Positions 44,701-57,072 of a DNA stretch of 64,000 nucleotides are shown here, in pieces. The notes below the pieces were generated by a model. That model was not told the DNA's origin. It worked only from the letters and a program-made list of their open reading frames with translations, and searched no databases. The DNA is from Pseudoscleropodium purum (Eukaryota; Streptophyta; Bryopsida; Hypnales; Brachytheciaceae): the NCBI GenBank assembly GCA_963969395.1, contig OZ017795.1:29555063-29619062 (forward strand), given 5' to 3'. Made by a program: the position numbers and the translations under genes. Positions within the stretch are counted from its first letter, which is position 1, and each line of letters begins with the position of its first letter.

Positions 44701-45417
44701 ATCCTCACAATTACAAAGTGTAGTAGATATTTGAATCACAGGATCTCCATAACACCAAAGGCAGACATCTATATAGCTATATGACTAGTAAATGACTTAG
44801 TCAAACACTGATGAGACCTCTTCGTCACTTACAAAGGACACTATCATAACTTGTAAATGACTACATGCTTTCTACTATACCCACTCATAAATGACTACAT
44901 TGGCACTTGGAAATGATTGATAAGCACAAACCACTATATTGCTATCCACCAATATCACATCACTCTCGTGCAATTGCAAAATGACTGCAATGAATGCCCC
45001 AACATGTCAGAGAAGGCAGAGGATCAAACTCACATCTGACACTTTCATAACTCAAGAATGACTGTAGAATCGGCTAACGTGGACCCCTGACAAACTAAAC
45101 GATGACTGCACTCTGACTGTAGAAATGGATGACATGGATGTCCTATGCCCAAAATTCATGTCCAAATGGGCAGCTATTCGCCCTTTCCATAGGAACTGCT
45201 CTGGACTGGTCTTTGCCACATAGACCTTGTCATTCGTTACTTCATCCAAGTCCAAAATGGATGGTGATAATAAAATTTGGAGTCATTGTCTATGACTTGT
45301 CCACAATGACTATAGAAGCCTTAGTCATTTTGCAGTCATTTTTGTCCAGAATGACTGATTTTCAATCATTTTCTAATCATTCCCTGCAATCATTTATACC
45401 CCCCTTTTCTTGTAGTC
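44700..45417. repeat. Right subterminal and terminal repeats of CACTA A
   Basis: A dozen or more AATGACT/AGTCATT words (for example near 44,784, 44,851, 44,889, 44,981, 45,057, 45,330-45,355) lead up to CCCCCCTTTTCTTGTAGT. This mirrors the left end at 146-700. The last base of the terminus (45,417) is C where G is expected. Confidence 0.7.
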
Positions 45418-45420
45418 GAC

Positions 45421-46550
45421 ATCCTATAGCACTAAAACTAAAAGTGTATGAAATTACAAAGAACTGAGGCATAGTATTCAAAAACAAAGTTCCTGGTGAT
45501 GGCTGGCTAAGGTGGTTCAAGCATTGCCACCCAAAGTTGAGTTTGAAGATAGCTAAAGCTCTATCATCTTCTAGAGCAAAGGGACTCTATAAAGAGAATG
45601 TGCAAAGTTTTTATGAGAATTTGAGTTAGATATATACCTCTAATGAGTACCTTCTAGAAAGAGTGTAGAATTGTGATGAAGCAGGCATCCAAGTAGGAAG
45701 GAACATTGGTACACTTGTTTCGGCAAGGAAAGGTGCATGTTAGGTCCATTCCACCATTCCATATCAATGAGAATGGCTAACTGTGTTGGTCTGCATCAAT
45801 GCAACTGGGTTAGTAGTGCCTTCTTTTTACATATTCAAAGGACAATAGCTAAACTATAATTTTGTTTATCATTATGAGCCTAGAGCAACTATGGCAATGC
45901 AACCAAAGGCATTCATCACCACTTCTTTGTTTGTAGCTTGGATAAGACACTTCATCAAATGTGTGGAAGAAATAGGTGGAATTTCTTCAACAAGAAGGCA
46001 TCTATTGATTGTGGATGGACACACAAGTCATGTATCTATTGAAGTGGCTAAAATTGCATATGATGCTAGGTTGGACATCCTAACCCTACCATTACATACA
46101 TTCCACAAAACACAACCTCGAGATGTTGTGTTTGCACCATTCAAAACCTATTTAAAACAATACCAGGATTATTGGATACCTCGACATCTAAATTAGCCAG
46201 CACAGAGGCAAAATCTTGCACAATGGGTATCTAAGAGCTTACAATGGGCCCTCACAATGCACAACATTACATCAGGATTCTATTGCACCGGAATTTACCC
46301 ACAAGATAAGACAACAATGGACAAGCACCTGCAACCCAGCAAGACATATAAGGAATCTGCTTGTAAACCTACAGATGAAGAAGACATTGTTTTAGATGTA
46401 TTACATGCAACATACAATGACATTAATAAGGAAGTGGACATACCTGCATTGGAGATTCACGAAATTGAAGCTAAATTGCAAAAGGCACCGAATCCCAACA
46501 CACGATACTATTATGTTGAAGATGCCTCTTCAAATGTAGAAATACCCTAA
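45421..46550 (+). pseudogene. pogo/Tigger-like DDE transposase, main part
   Basis: Continues the frame broken at 145. HTH/Tc5-type segment: FKNKVPGDGWLRWFK, HPKLSLKIAKALSSSRAKGL. DDE_1 catalytic core: first Asp in NCDEAGIQVGR (45,674), then ARKG and LTVLVCINATGLVVPSFYIF, second Asp in LLIVDGHTSHVS (46,014), third Asp in QPRDVVFAPFKTYL (46,122), spaced as in the DD(D/E) pogo group. A tail at 46,257-46,550 reads FYCTGIYPQDKTTM. Several in-frame stops (near 45,628, 45,667, 45,740, 45,770, 45,850, 46,194). This is the oldest layer of the nest. pogo-type genes are uncommon but known in plants. Confidence 0.75.
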
Positions 46551-46599
46551 AATCAATAACACACTTTTGGCAGTTGCCCTCAATCTTTAATAGGCCACA

Positions 46600-47080
46600 A
46601 TAGAAGAAACCCACAATAGTTCCAAATTTGGATTTCTCAAAATCATTACTTGTAACTTCGGAGGACTACATTAGGAATATACAATAGAGGGAACAAGACA
46701 AACAAGAACAAGAATTGGAAAAAGAACAAGCTCAATAGGAACGACAAGCAATAAAACAAAAGAATTTTGGGAGGCAAAAGGTCCAAAGACTAGACAAAAA
46801 AACTCACCAGCAGAAGGTCATGGAAGAACATGCCAACAAGTTGCAGGAGCAACAAGCAAAAGCATGAGAGCAGGAGAAAAAGGCGCTAGAGGGCGAGGCC
46901 GCATCTAGGGCTAGGTTGTAAGAATGTGTCCCGATAGTGTAAATGTTGCAAAACGAGACTACGGCATTGTAGGAGGCACAAGTGGCCTAGCAAGCTGCGA
47001 CAATACAAGCACTAGTTGCTAATGCCAAAGACCGCACGCGCCTACACTACTAGTTGCGGGCACTATGGGGTCCAACAGAG
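46600..47080 (+). pseudogene. Decayed charged coiled-coil tail after the pogo-like gene
   Basis: One frame reads as a Glu/Gln/Lys-rich helix (EQELEKEQAQ, VMEEHANKLQEQQAKA, EQEKKALEGEAAS) broken by several TAG codons at positions where Gln would fit. Tigger-type transposases often end in such a charged helix, so this is probably the C-terminus of the same gene after a shift or a stop. Confidence 0.4.
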
Positions 47081-47589
47081 AAGGCATGAAAAAATTTTGT
47101 AGGGAGGCAAGAGATCGGCGTCGCATGGGCTCCACTAGTTGCTTGTCATAGTCTCCATTGGTCGGTTTCTTCTACCAACTGCACTCCTCCATTAGTCAAC
47201 AACAACTCCACTCTTGCCCTTGTTAACACTGACTCCCTCTTCCGCACATACTCCACTCCTTCGTTGTTCTTATTAAAGCATCTGGACAACATTAGCACTA
47301 CACTGCTGCAAGAAGGTACGCCTTTGCTCGCCACAACAACTACAACAGGGAATGCAGAGGGCCAGCATTACCCTATTCAAGCATTTCCATCACCATATTT
47401 TTCAAGCAATGCATTCCAGAGTTATGTCACCCCTATACAATCCTTGCCGCAATCACACATGATTCTACACTTTCAGACCTTGCCTCTAGCATATCCTGTG
47501 CACACTACATGGCTAATGCAAGACAATCTTGGAAACAAAGTACGAGGTAGCTGTTGAATAAAGGTAGGTGCAGGCAAAGAAAACTAGGG

Positions 47590-47700
47590 TTTTTTCATGA
47601 GCGGGAAGAAAAAGACTGTGTTTTGAATTCACATTTCAGTTAGGATTCCTTCATGAGCGGGAAGAAGAAGACTTTGTTTTCAATTCACATTATATAGTAC
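47590..47700 (+). repeat. Tandem duplication of about 57 bp
   Basis: ttcatgagcgggaagaa starts at 47,594 and again at 47,650, each followed by gact.tgtttt.aattcacat. Non-coding. Confidence 0.8.
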
Positions 47701-50700
47701 TCTATTTTCCATCAACAAATGTATACATTTAAATGTGATCCTGTACAAATTATAATCTCATGGTATGACACTTGTCAATGTACATTGAGAACTTATTTCG
47801 ATGCCCTAGTTGTTAGATACAATAATATCAAAGTGACCATTTTGTACCATGCTATGGTCACAAAATGGGGGGCCCATATATCAAAAATAGGTCACTCAAA
47901 ATCTTTCCAAAAAAAATTCGTTAAATATTCATTTATGTTGAAAAAATTCCAGGGAACAATGGAACCCTTTTCAAATTTGTTTTTTTATCTTTGGAAACTC
48001 TTCCCCTTAGGATTCACTTCCTACTACTATGCTCAATTGCTTAAATGATCCTCAATGGATCAGCTCCCTTATCAAAGTTATTGCATTGCGTGATTTTTAT
48101 GGTTCATGTGGTTGAAATTTTGGTTGAAAGATTGATTTGAACCCCAAGTTGAAAGTAAATAAATGTGCAAAAAATGGAAGATGTTAGGAAATTTATAAAC
48201 TCAATTTGAGGTTTTTGCCTTGAATGTTGTTTGTCTATGTGTTTAGTGAAAGTGTTAAATTGAGCAAGAGTGAATATAAAAATAACTGTATTTTGTGTTT
48301 ATAGAACTGGGTTGTTTGGACTCCCCTACCTCCTAAGAAAATCATGAACCATTGATGGGACTTGCAAATACCCAACACAACCATTGATTCAATTTTTTTC
48401 CAATAAAATATCCTTTTTGTACTCATGTCATGCATCAGTTTGTTGGTTCATTCATCAATTTTTTTTTAAAAACTACCCCCTTACCAACTAGCTATCACTA
48501 GTAAGGGTGCATCTCAACTAGATATGGTACATATATGTATACATAAGACAGATACAAAATATGGATATTGACAAAAGTACATACAAAATACATATGCATT
48601 ATCCCATATTGTTTTCTCCACGTGAGTGAGTCTAAAAATTATAAGAATGGAGAGGAGGGAGGCCCTTGTTTATTCAAATGGCCCATTCACTATCAATGTA
48701 CATATTACCTTTTGTTGGGAATTTCTTCCTTTCATTTATAATGAGGGCCTACCATGAGAGAATTTAATTTGAAAATGTAAGGATTTTCAAGCATTTGCTC
48801 ACTATCCACCCAAAGTATAGCAACAAGTTGGTTCATTACTAAATAGAGAATTTAAAAAAGCTCGTTACCAAGTTGAAAGATTAAAAGTGAGTGTTTGTAT
48901 GGAATGATGAGAACAAGATTTATTGAGCTAAGTTGGGAATTGAGTTGTGTGAAGTCAACAATTGAAAATAGAGATGAATGAAATAAAGCCCAAGTTGGTA
49001 AAGAATAATTGCAAATTCTGTAATAAAACAAGCTATAGCACTTCAAATTGGGGTGATGACAATATTCAACCCAAATTGGAGATGGAGTAGATCAACAAAT
49101 GAAGACATCCATTGCTATGTTTTTATCTCACAAGCCTCAAGGACATTTGAGATGCCCTATATATGTATTTCAGTTGCCATATAATGGAATCAAATAATTC
49201 CATTAATGAACTTGTCAATTAATCCTATTAAGTTATATCTTCTTTGTTTGATTTATAGAAAGTCCAGCATTCATTTTAGATTTTAAAAATAGGTTTCAAT
49301 AGGTTAAATAAATGAAGTGCTTCACAATTTAAGGCATGTAACAATTCAAAATTGTAGAAAGAATTGAATTGAAATCTCCTTTAAAGTAGGGGAACACATC
49401 TTTGAAACCATAAAGAAACAAAATTCTTATTGAATTTGAAATCAATTCACATTACTTAGTAAAATCTCTATATATAATCATTCAATTAAACTTTCTATGC
49501 TAATGACAAAGAACAAATATACACCACAATGAATTCTTAGATTTTGAATGGCTAATTAGCATTTGTCAATTCTAGCAACAAAAAAAACAAGAAGAACAGT
49601 CATGAAAATATAAGATGTACTAATAGAAAAGAAAGATGCTCAAACAGATTTGAAAAGTTTAAGTCACATTAAGGAAAAAACTTGATCACATTGTTTGACT
49701 GCATCCTTTGAATTTGCAAAAACATTTGAGCATAGGCTTGGATGGCCAATAGTTTCATTCAAGAACATTTTTTTTAATTCACATCGCATGGCAATGGAGG
49801 GTGGTCTTGCTTTTTTTTAACCCTTGAAAGATGGATTGGTCATTTTAAGAATCATGTGTTTTGGTACCATGTACATTTTGGAATTAAAAAAATGAAAAAA
49901 ACACTCTTTAGAAGTCAAACTACTATAAAAAACCTTCTTTTTTTCCACAAAATTTTGAAGATGAATAGTTGCATTTCTGTCTTGCATGTAGAGATTCTTT
50001 GTCATTCATCATTGGAAAATGTCTACCGCATCATTTATAGGTTAATTTCATTGTATGGTTGTTGATTTTATTCTTTGGGTGGAGGTCAAGATGGGGTTGC
50101 CTTCCTCTTTTGAGGACATTGTAGCAAAGGTTTGTTCATAGGAAATTTCCCAATAGAATAGGAAAGTTCATCAATACAATATAAATTATAAAGACAATCC
50201 TTAGCTAATTGTCAAATTTACAAAGTCTAAAGCCAATCACTAGCTATTACAAAGTATATAAGAACACAATTTGATTCCAAAAGAAAACTGAGAAAGTGAG
50301 AAAAAAATCAAATTGTTGAATTATATCTCAAACCAAAGGACAACTATTTGTTTTGACAAGACTTGGAATAAGACAAATTGCCATTCTTCAAATCCAAGCT
50401 TTTGATAGTGTTCTACATCTAAATCCTTGTGCAAAGACAATTTGGCTCAACTAACACCACCAAATGGAAATGGTTTGATAACTAGACTATTTTCGCATCC
50501 TAAGAGACAATTAACCATAATTTCAAAATTCTACTTGACTACATTTTACAATCGAAACCCTTACTTGGTCTAATTAACACTCATAGATACAATTAATATC
50601 TCATTGGCTTATACATCCACTATCTTACTAATTACAAATCCTTCCAACTTTTCACAATATAAATCCCAATCAATTTGTCTTATATAATACAAAAAGAACT

Positions 50701-53400
50701 AATGTCCAATTTGGTTCCATGACAAGGTGAGGTAATTCTAATTCACAAACAGACAAAAACATTCAAACACATAATAGCCATTAGACATTCTATACATCTA
50801 ATAATCAATTCAATTCCAAATCAGCCAACATTCTTGCCTTTTCTATTAGCACATTAGCTACCCAAAAATATTCAAGCCCATAACTTTTGACTTAGGCACC
50901 TAATTGGTGAAAAAAATCATGCTTTCAAAAAGCTAATTAATTTTTTTTCCTTTGATAAAAGTTTCACTTTCATTTGCTCAAAATGGACTACATATAAACC
51001 TACTTGAACTTTCAAAAAGTTCCATAGGAGCTTAATGAACTTTAGTCTTTAGAGGTTAAAATTCAAAGTTTATTCATAAAATGGCCATGAGAATTACATA
51101 TTAAGCAAATTCTAGAATCTTTTGTCAATTGTCAACAAGATCCAACTAAAGTTAAGACAATTAAATAGTATGTACCATTAATTTTGGAGGGTTGGTATTT
51201 GATGTCCTTGACCCTACAAGAGTGCCTTCCAAGATCCAGCTCACAAAGCTCTATCTAGGCAAAGCTAGCATATGGAGTGATATCAAATTCATTGATGTAT
51301 TGACAAAGAATATTTTTAAGTGAGAATAATTTTAGTGTATGATTGTAAAAAATTAAAAAAATTAAAAATTCCTAATGAATTCTATAGGACCTCCATATAT
51401 ATGAATAAAAGTGGGTCAAATTATGTTTTAATTTGTCTTTCAATGAAAAATTATTAAAACTTCAGAGGGCTGACCATAAAATTTATTGTCTTTATTTCTA
51501 CATTTTCCCAATGCCTTGAGAAGCTCTATTTCATGATATTTAACTTTCTAAGTGATTAGAGCACCAATTTGTCATAGAAGAATTATTTTAACAACTTATC
51601 AATTCTGATGCCTCTAAATCTGATTCAATATATAAAGCCCAATTAACATTTCTAATAGTAGTTAGGTAATTCTAGTTTGATTTGAATTTTGGTCTTACTA
51701 TCATTTGACATCTCAAATTGATTTTGAGCCTTCAAATTCAAATGATTTATACATGTCAAATATTTATCTTTTCTACATAGAATTTCCTACATAGAATGAA
51801 GTTTTCTATCACCACAAGAATTTATTGTAAAATATATATGCATATTTCAAAATTGGATTAGTAATCTCATCTATTAAAATAACTAATCCTATAATTGACC
51901 TAATAAACTCTATATATAACATAATGGATATGGAAACAAATATAATGATAAATTTTTGCCTATTGGCAAATGCTATTGAAGCCATATAAAGGAAGTGGTT
52001 GCAATAATTTTAAGAGGTACAATGAATGGCTTATAAATTTTCAAAAGTAAAGGACTTGCAAGGTGTAAGTGTAACCTAGGTGAATCCAAAATTAATCTAA
52101 TACCTATGTACATGGAGAAAAAAATTACTTTTAGTACTACATAACATCCTTGAACTTCAATGCAAAGCACCCAAATGAATGCTTCTTGCAAATCAGGACT
52201 CCTTTCATTTTAGAAAATCTTCAATGCAAGTTTACCTATTAATTGTGAGCCATAGTTATACAAACTATTTGTATTAAGATAACATTGTAGAAGGTCCTCC
52301 AAGCATTCCTATTCAACAATGATATGCAAAACATTAATCAAACAAAAGGTGAAATTGAAAGAAACTTTACTAAAAACTATGCCTTTACATTGACACCACC
52401 TTAACACCATCACAATTCAAACATTTTTCAATCCAAATTACTCATCTTATTAATTTTTTTCCATTTAAAAGAAGGATTCAACCATCCATAGGGATGAGTT
52501 TAAACTTGAAGTCTCAAGTATCCCCTCTACTTGTCAATGGACACTTGCAAGATCAAGTAGGTTCTAATGCTCTCAATTTTTTACTTGATTTTTTGAACTT
52601 TTTCAAAAGATAGAAAAACACATTAGCTTTATGGAAATATAATTTATATTTCAATTGGTGCTAGAGAACAAAACATTATGCCACCTAAACCAAAGATTAT
52701 TAAAGCTCAGACCAATAAGAAATCTCAAGAAAATGCACTAAAGTAAATTTTGTATAACCACACTAATTGATTTGACAGTACTATAAGTTTTCACTTTTGA
52801 TAAAGATTTTACCAAGATAACAAATATCTATACTATTCAAATCTTAAGGGGGATCTCAATTTATAAACATAGTTGGTAGAAATATTTATGAAGAGAAAAA
52901 ACTTATAGTATACTAAAATCAATTAGTATAATTTATACTAAATTTCATTATGAGTGTAATCATGTGAAAGTTATAGAGCATTTCTATTTTGTAGGCAATC
53001 ATATCATATTCATGAAAAAGTGATGTATTCATTTTTTTTTTCATTCATTTTTCACAATTAAAAATAAAACAATTTCATTCACTCACTAAAACAATCTTCC
53101 TACTAGAATCACAATGTTTTAATTCCATCTTAAAGCTATTAACAGTTTGATTTTCCTTCCATCTCATCTCTGCTTCTACATATTGTATTTCTAAAGAATG
53201 TGAATCCAATTTCTGTTTGAATTTTTTCCCAAATTGTTACCTCAATTTTCAACAATTTCTTCTAAAAACAACTTCTACTTATGATATTTTTCAAGGATGT
53301 AAATCAAACTATTCCTTGAATTTTTTTATAGACTCTTCAATCCCTCAATATAAATTTTGTTTTTAAAACAATGCATGCACAATAGAATTTCTATAAAGAA
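47700..53400. other. AT-rich spacer without recognisable genes
   Basis: Long A/T-biased sequence. The short open frames here have no recognisable features and low-complexity composition. No termini, LTRs or RNA genes were found by eye. Confidence 0.45.
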
Positions 53401-53439
53401 CCAAGCTGAGGCCTAGTCTAACACATTACATTAGAGAGG

Positions 53440-56330
53440 TTATTACATTAACCCCTAAATGCCCAAGGCTTGTTTTGAACTTCTTGGAATTTACTCCAAA
53501 TTGAACAAAATGCCAATATTTTGATAAGTTGTACAGAGTATTAATTTTTTTGGAATTGTAACTATACAAATTCAAACTAGACATTTTAGGGATTGCATAG
53601 GAAAAGAAGACAAAATAATATCACTTATGGGGTGAAAGATTATAATGTTTGACCATGAGATTGTTAAAATTGCAAAATTGATGTGAAGTCTTTCAATCCT
53701 CTTTTCACAAGTCAAATTTAAAAAGTTGGTGATCAAAAAAATATGGCATTAAAGGGCCTAACATATATAACCCCAATCAATTTATGGCCTTTTAAAATCA
53801 GCTCTATAATTTTCTTAAATGAATTTTGAATGAGATCTCTTTTCCAAGATCTAGTATTTTTGAGGCTCATTTTCAAGAGCTCTCAATACTACAAGAAGTC
53901 AAGATTGTAGTGGGTATCCTTGCACAAAATCTTGAATAGAAAAATCACTATCATTTATTTTCAAGATCAAATTTTTGATGCTAAAACTAGACTTCAAGAA
54001 GAATTTTCCAAAAATAGAACTACTAGAAATAACAACTTGATTAGGTTTTATTTAACTTCAAAGTTTTGCAAACACCAGATTTTGGTGCCTCAGACATTTA
54101 GGGATTAACCCCTCACCGCCCAAAGGGACCAGAAGTATCCTCACAAAGTTTCAAGTCAAATTCAAAGTGTTGTAACTTTTGCATTTGATGTCCAAATTCA
54201 ATAAAACTTGTTGAGAAATTTGCGTTCTCTCTTCTATTTTGTGTAGTAAGATTTATAGATTGATCCAAGATGAACTAATTAATTTGAAGTCAATCAAAGT
54301 TCACAAGTTCAATTTGAGTTCACCAAACTGCATTTGATTGTTGAAACTTTGGGGGGTTGTATCTCCTTCATCCAATTTTTGTTTTGAATAAAATTTGTTG
54401 GGTTGTTTTTTCCTTTTAGTCTAGTTATTGTGGTAAAATTTTCATGTCAATCCAAATTTTTTTGAATGTTTGGGAGCAATTTAAAGTTCAAAATCCCAAT
54501 ATTTTTGGATTCAAGTGAACTTTGGTGGCTTGTTTCTTCTTCATACAATGTCCGTTTCCAATAAAAAAAAATTTGGAAAAGTTGTGCATACTAGTTTAGT
54601 TTGTGTGGCTAAAATTTCATATCAATCCAAGAATTTATGAGTGACTAAGAACCATTTTAGTAGAAAGAAGTTCAACCTCATATGTGTTTTCTACAACTTT
54701 TCTTGCCTATTTTTTGACATTTGCAAGCCATTTTGCAAACACATTGAGTTAATTTATTAATATTTTTTTTTTCTTCAATGTGTTTGTATGTTGGCTTTGA
54801 ATCACTTTATAGTTTCAAGTTTTTTTATTTGAATAAGTTTAGAAATCAAATTTCACCTCTAATTCTGTTTTTAGGAAAATTTGAGCATTCTTTTTCAACA
54901 CTAAAACATTATAATCTTGCAATCTACACGATCAAATGACTCCAAATTTGATGTACATTATTTACAACATGTACACTACAAGATTGAATAGTTGAAATCT
55001 CTATAGCTTAGTGACATTTAGATCTATATCACTTCAAAAGCATTGATGTTTTGGAACCCAAAACAACCTTAGGTGGTGAGGGGTTAATGGAGGGTCATTT
55101 GCGTTCATGACATTTGTATGCAACCCTAAGTCAAAATTAGCAATCAATACTATTTAACCCCTAAATGACCAAACTGCATTTTTTGGTTGTATAGAAATTT
55201 TGGGCAAGCCATTGTGACCAGAAATTTGCATATTTAAGGCTAAATTTGTGATAGAAGGTGTAGACAAGGAATATCTTTCATATGCAACAAATTTCATGAC
55301 ATTTGAAAATAGGAGTCAAAAGTTATAGCCTAATATGTAGTTTGTTTCTCAACTTAGGTAGTCTAAGCAGATTCGAAAAAATCATTTTCTTCAACAATTA
55401 AAATTTGAAATTTGTTTTCTAAACTTATATATACAAGGAAAGCTTTGAATCCTTCCATTTTGACCAATGAATCAAAAGTTATGAGGATTTTTTTGTTTGC
55501 AGGCAGTTATGGATCCCCTACTATAAAATAAACTTTGAAATCCTTCATCTTACCCAATTTTCAATATTTTTGAAAAAAAATAAAATCCTAGGATATAAAT
55601 TGTTTATTACAACATTTCAACTATAGGGATTGATATTTTTCAATTCCATATTTCAATTCTTAATAATTTAGTATTTTGAATCATTGTCTACTACTACCTA
55701 CTTACTATTTTTTCCTATATGTTGTACAATTTCAAATGATTTAAAAATTTTCAAGCATGTATCCAACATGCCTTGAAGAATGAATCCAAAGAGTTGCAAT
55801 CATTTTGAACATTTTTTCATACAAATTTGACCTTGTAAAGTTCACCTACTTGGTTTTTTGCAAGGACAAAAAAATGATTTTTGTCACTTCAAATGTTAAT
55901 ATCTTGCAATCTACACGATGGAAATTTCTGAAATTGTTTACTACAAGATCCTATGGTTACATGTGTCCAAAAATGTTTTTTTTCTAAATTTTGAAACTTA
56001 TCCAAGAAATGACAGTTTTGAAGCATTTTTGGGAAAAACTTAGTCAAGGAACTCTAGGGGTTAAGACAATACTATTTATTCAAAGTTCTATTGTAGCACA
56101 AAAATTTGAAGTTGGGAAGATTCAAAGTCCTATAAGACACTATCCAATTTTTTTGAAATTTCTTCTACACATTCTTACACTAGCCTAATGCAAGATCCTA
56201 CACTTAGATATGAAAAAAAAAATTGATGTTTAAATTTTTTTGCTCTTTGCAATTAAAACGACATTTTTTTAGTGTTTTTTTGTCGAAAAATGAGCATTGG
56301 GACAGTAGGGGTTAAATTGCAATGAAGCAA
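53440..56330. repeat. Spacer with dispersed AGGGGTTAA-type motifs
   Basis: ttaacccctaaatg..c(c) at about 53,450 and 55,157, ttaacccctcaccgccc at 54,107, ggtgaggggttaatgg at 55,075, and aggggttaa at 56,055 and 56,308. Around them are related phrases about cttaggtggt and ttttgaaa. This looks like an old, scrambled repeat family in both orientations. No coding sequence. Confidence 0.4.
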
Positions 56331-57072
56331 AGAATTGAACTGAATGATCTATAATAAGTTACATTACCTGGTGCTATCAGATATTGGCTTTAAATACCGC
56401 TTATATAGATGAGCCTGCCTTCATATTGAAAACCAATGCACGGAGGAACAAGAAAGAAGACCCAAAAGAACATTGCTTCCGCACTTTCCAATTCTTTCTT
56501 CAGTCATATTCCAGTCATGAAGTTTAAATTCCGGGTCAACACGCTCCCGACCAACACACATTGCATATGAACTAGAAAGAGTACCAAAACTTCCACAGTT
56601 CCTGACTCCATTCATTCTAACCGAAACAAAAACAACAATAAGCAAGAGACATTTGAAAAAGGTACACCTCGTTCCCACATGAAAACGTAAGAATATACAA
56701 CAATATACGTTGATCAGTGTTTGACATCTCTCAGGCGAGATCCACAAACTCTGTTGGAAAGCTCACGAGATAGCCCATATTCAGTGCTTGGGATTTCACT
56801 GAAACCCAATTCTGCATGTTGGAGTGGGTGATGTTGATTTTCAACAACCCCCAGCAAGGTGAAAGTGCACTTGTGGTACCACCTACTTACTCTCACTTCC
56901 TGCTTCAACCAAGAACGACAATGTCAGGTTCTGCCAGTTAATATATCTGGTTCTGATCTGCTGGAAAAGTGCTCAACACAATGAAAGAAGGGCAATTCAG
57001 AGGCATTTAGAGCTCAAGGAATAGGAGAACTTAACTGTCTCCTTTGGAATAAATTGGAAAAAAGAATTTCTA

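Larger units (their letters stand above)
146..45417. mobile_element. CACTA element A (45 kb including nested insertions)
   Basis: The left end begins CACTACAAGAAAAGGG. The right end, read on the other strand, begins GACTACAAGAAAAGGG, so the inverted ends match over about 15 bp with one changed terminal base. The flanking 3-bp target sites are gtc and gac, one mismatch. Removing the element rejoins a pogo-like transposase in frame. Both ends carry dense AATGACT-type repeats. Inside are a minus-strand tnp2 pseudogene and a divergent plus-strand TnpA-like gene. Subtracting the nested insertions (two 3.3-kb elements, CACTA B, two miniature elements) leaves about 16 kb, a normal size for a plant CACTA transposon. 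Coding parts are decayed, so it is probably no longer autonomous. Confidence 0.8.

Noticed and set aside
47264..47557. 97-codon ORF after the pogo-like gene
   Set aside because: Low-complexity Ser/Thr/Pro composition, no recognisable motif and no clear link to the upstream frame. Could be a tail fragment but unsupported.
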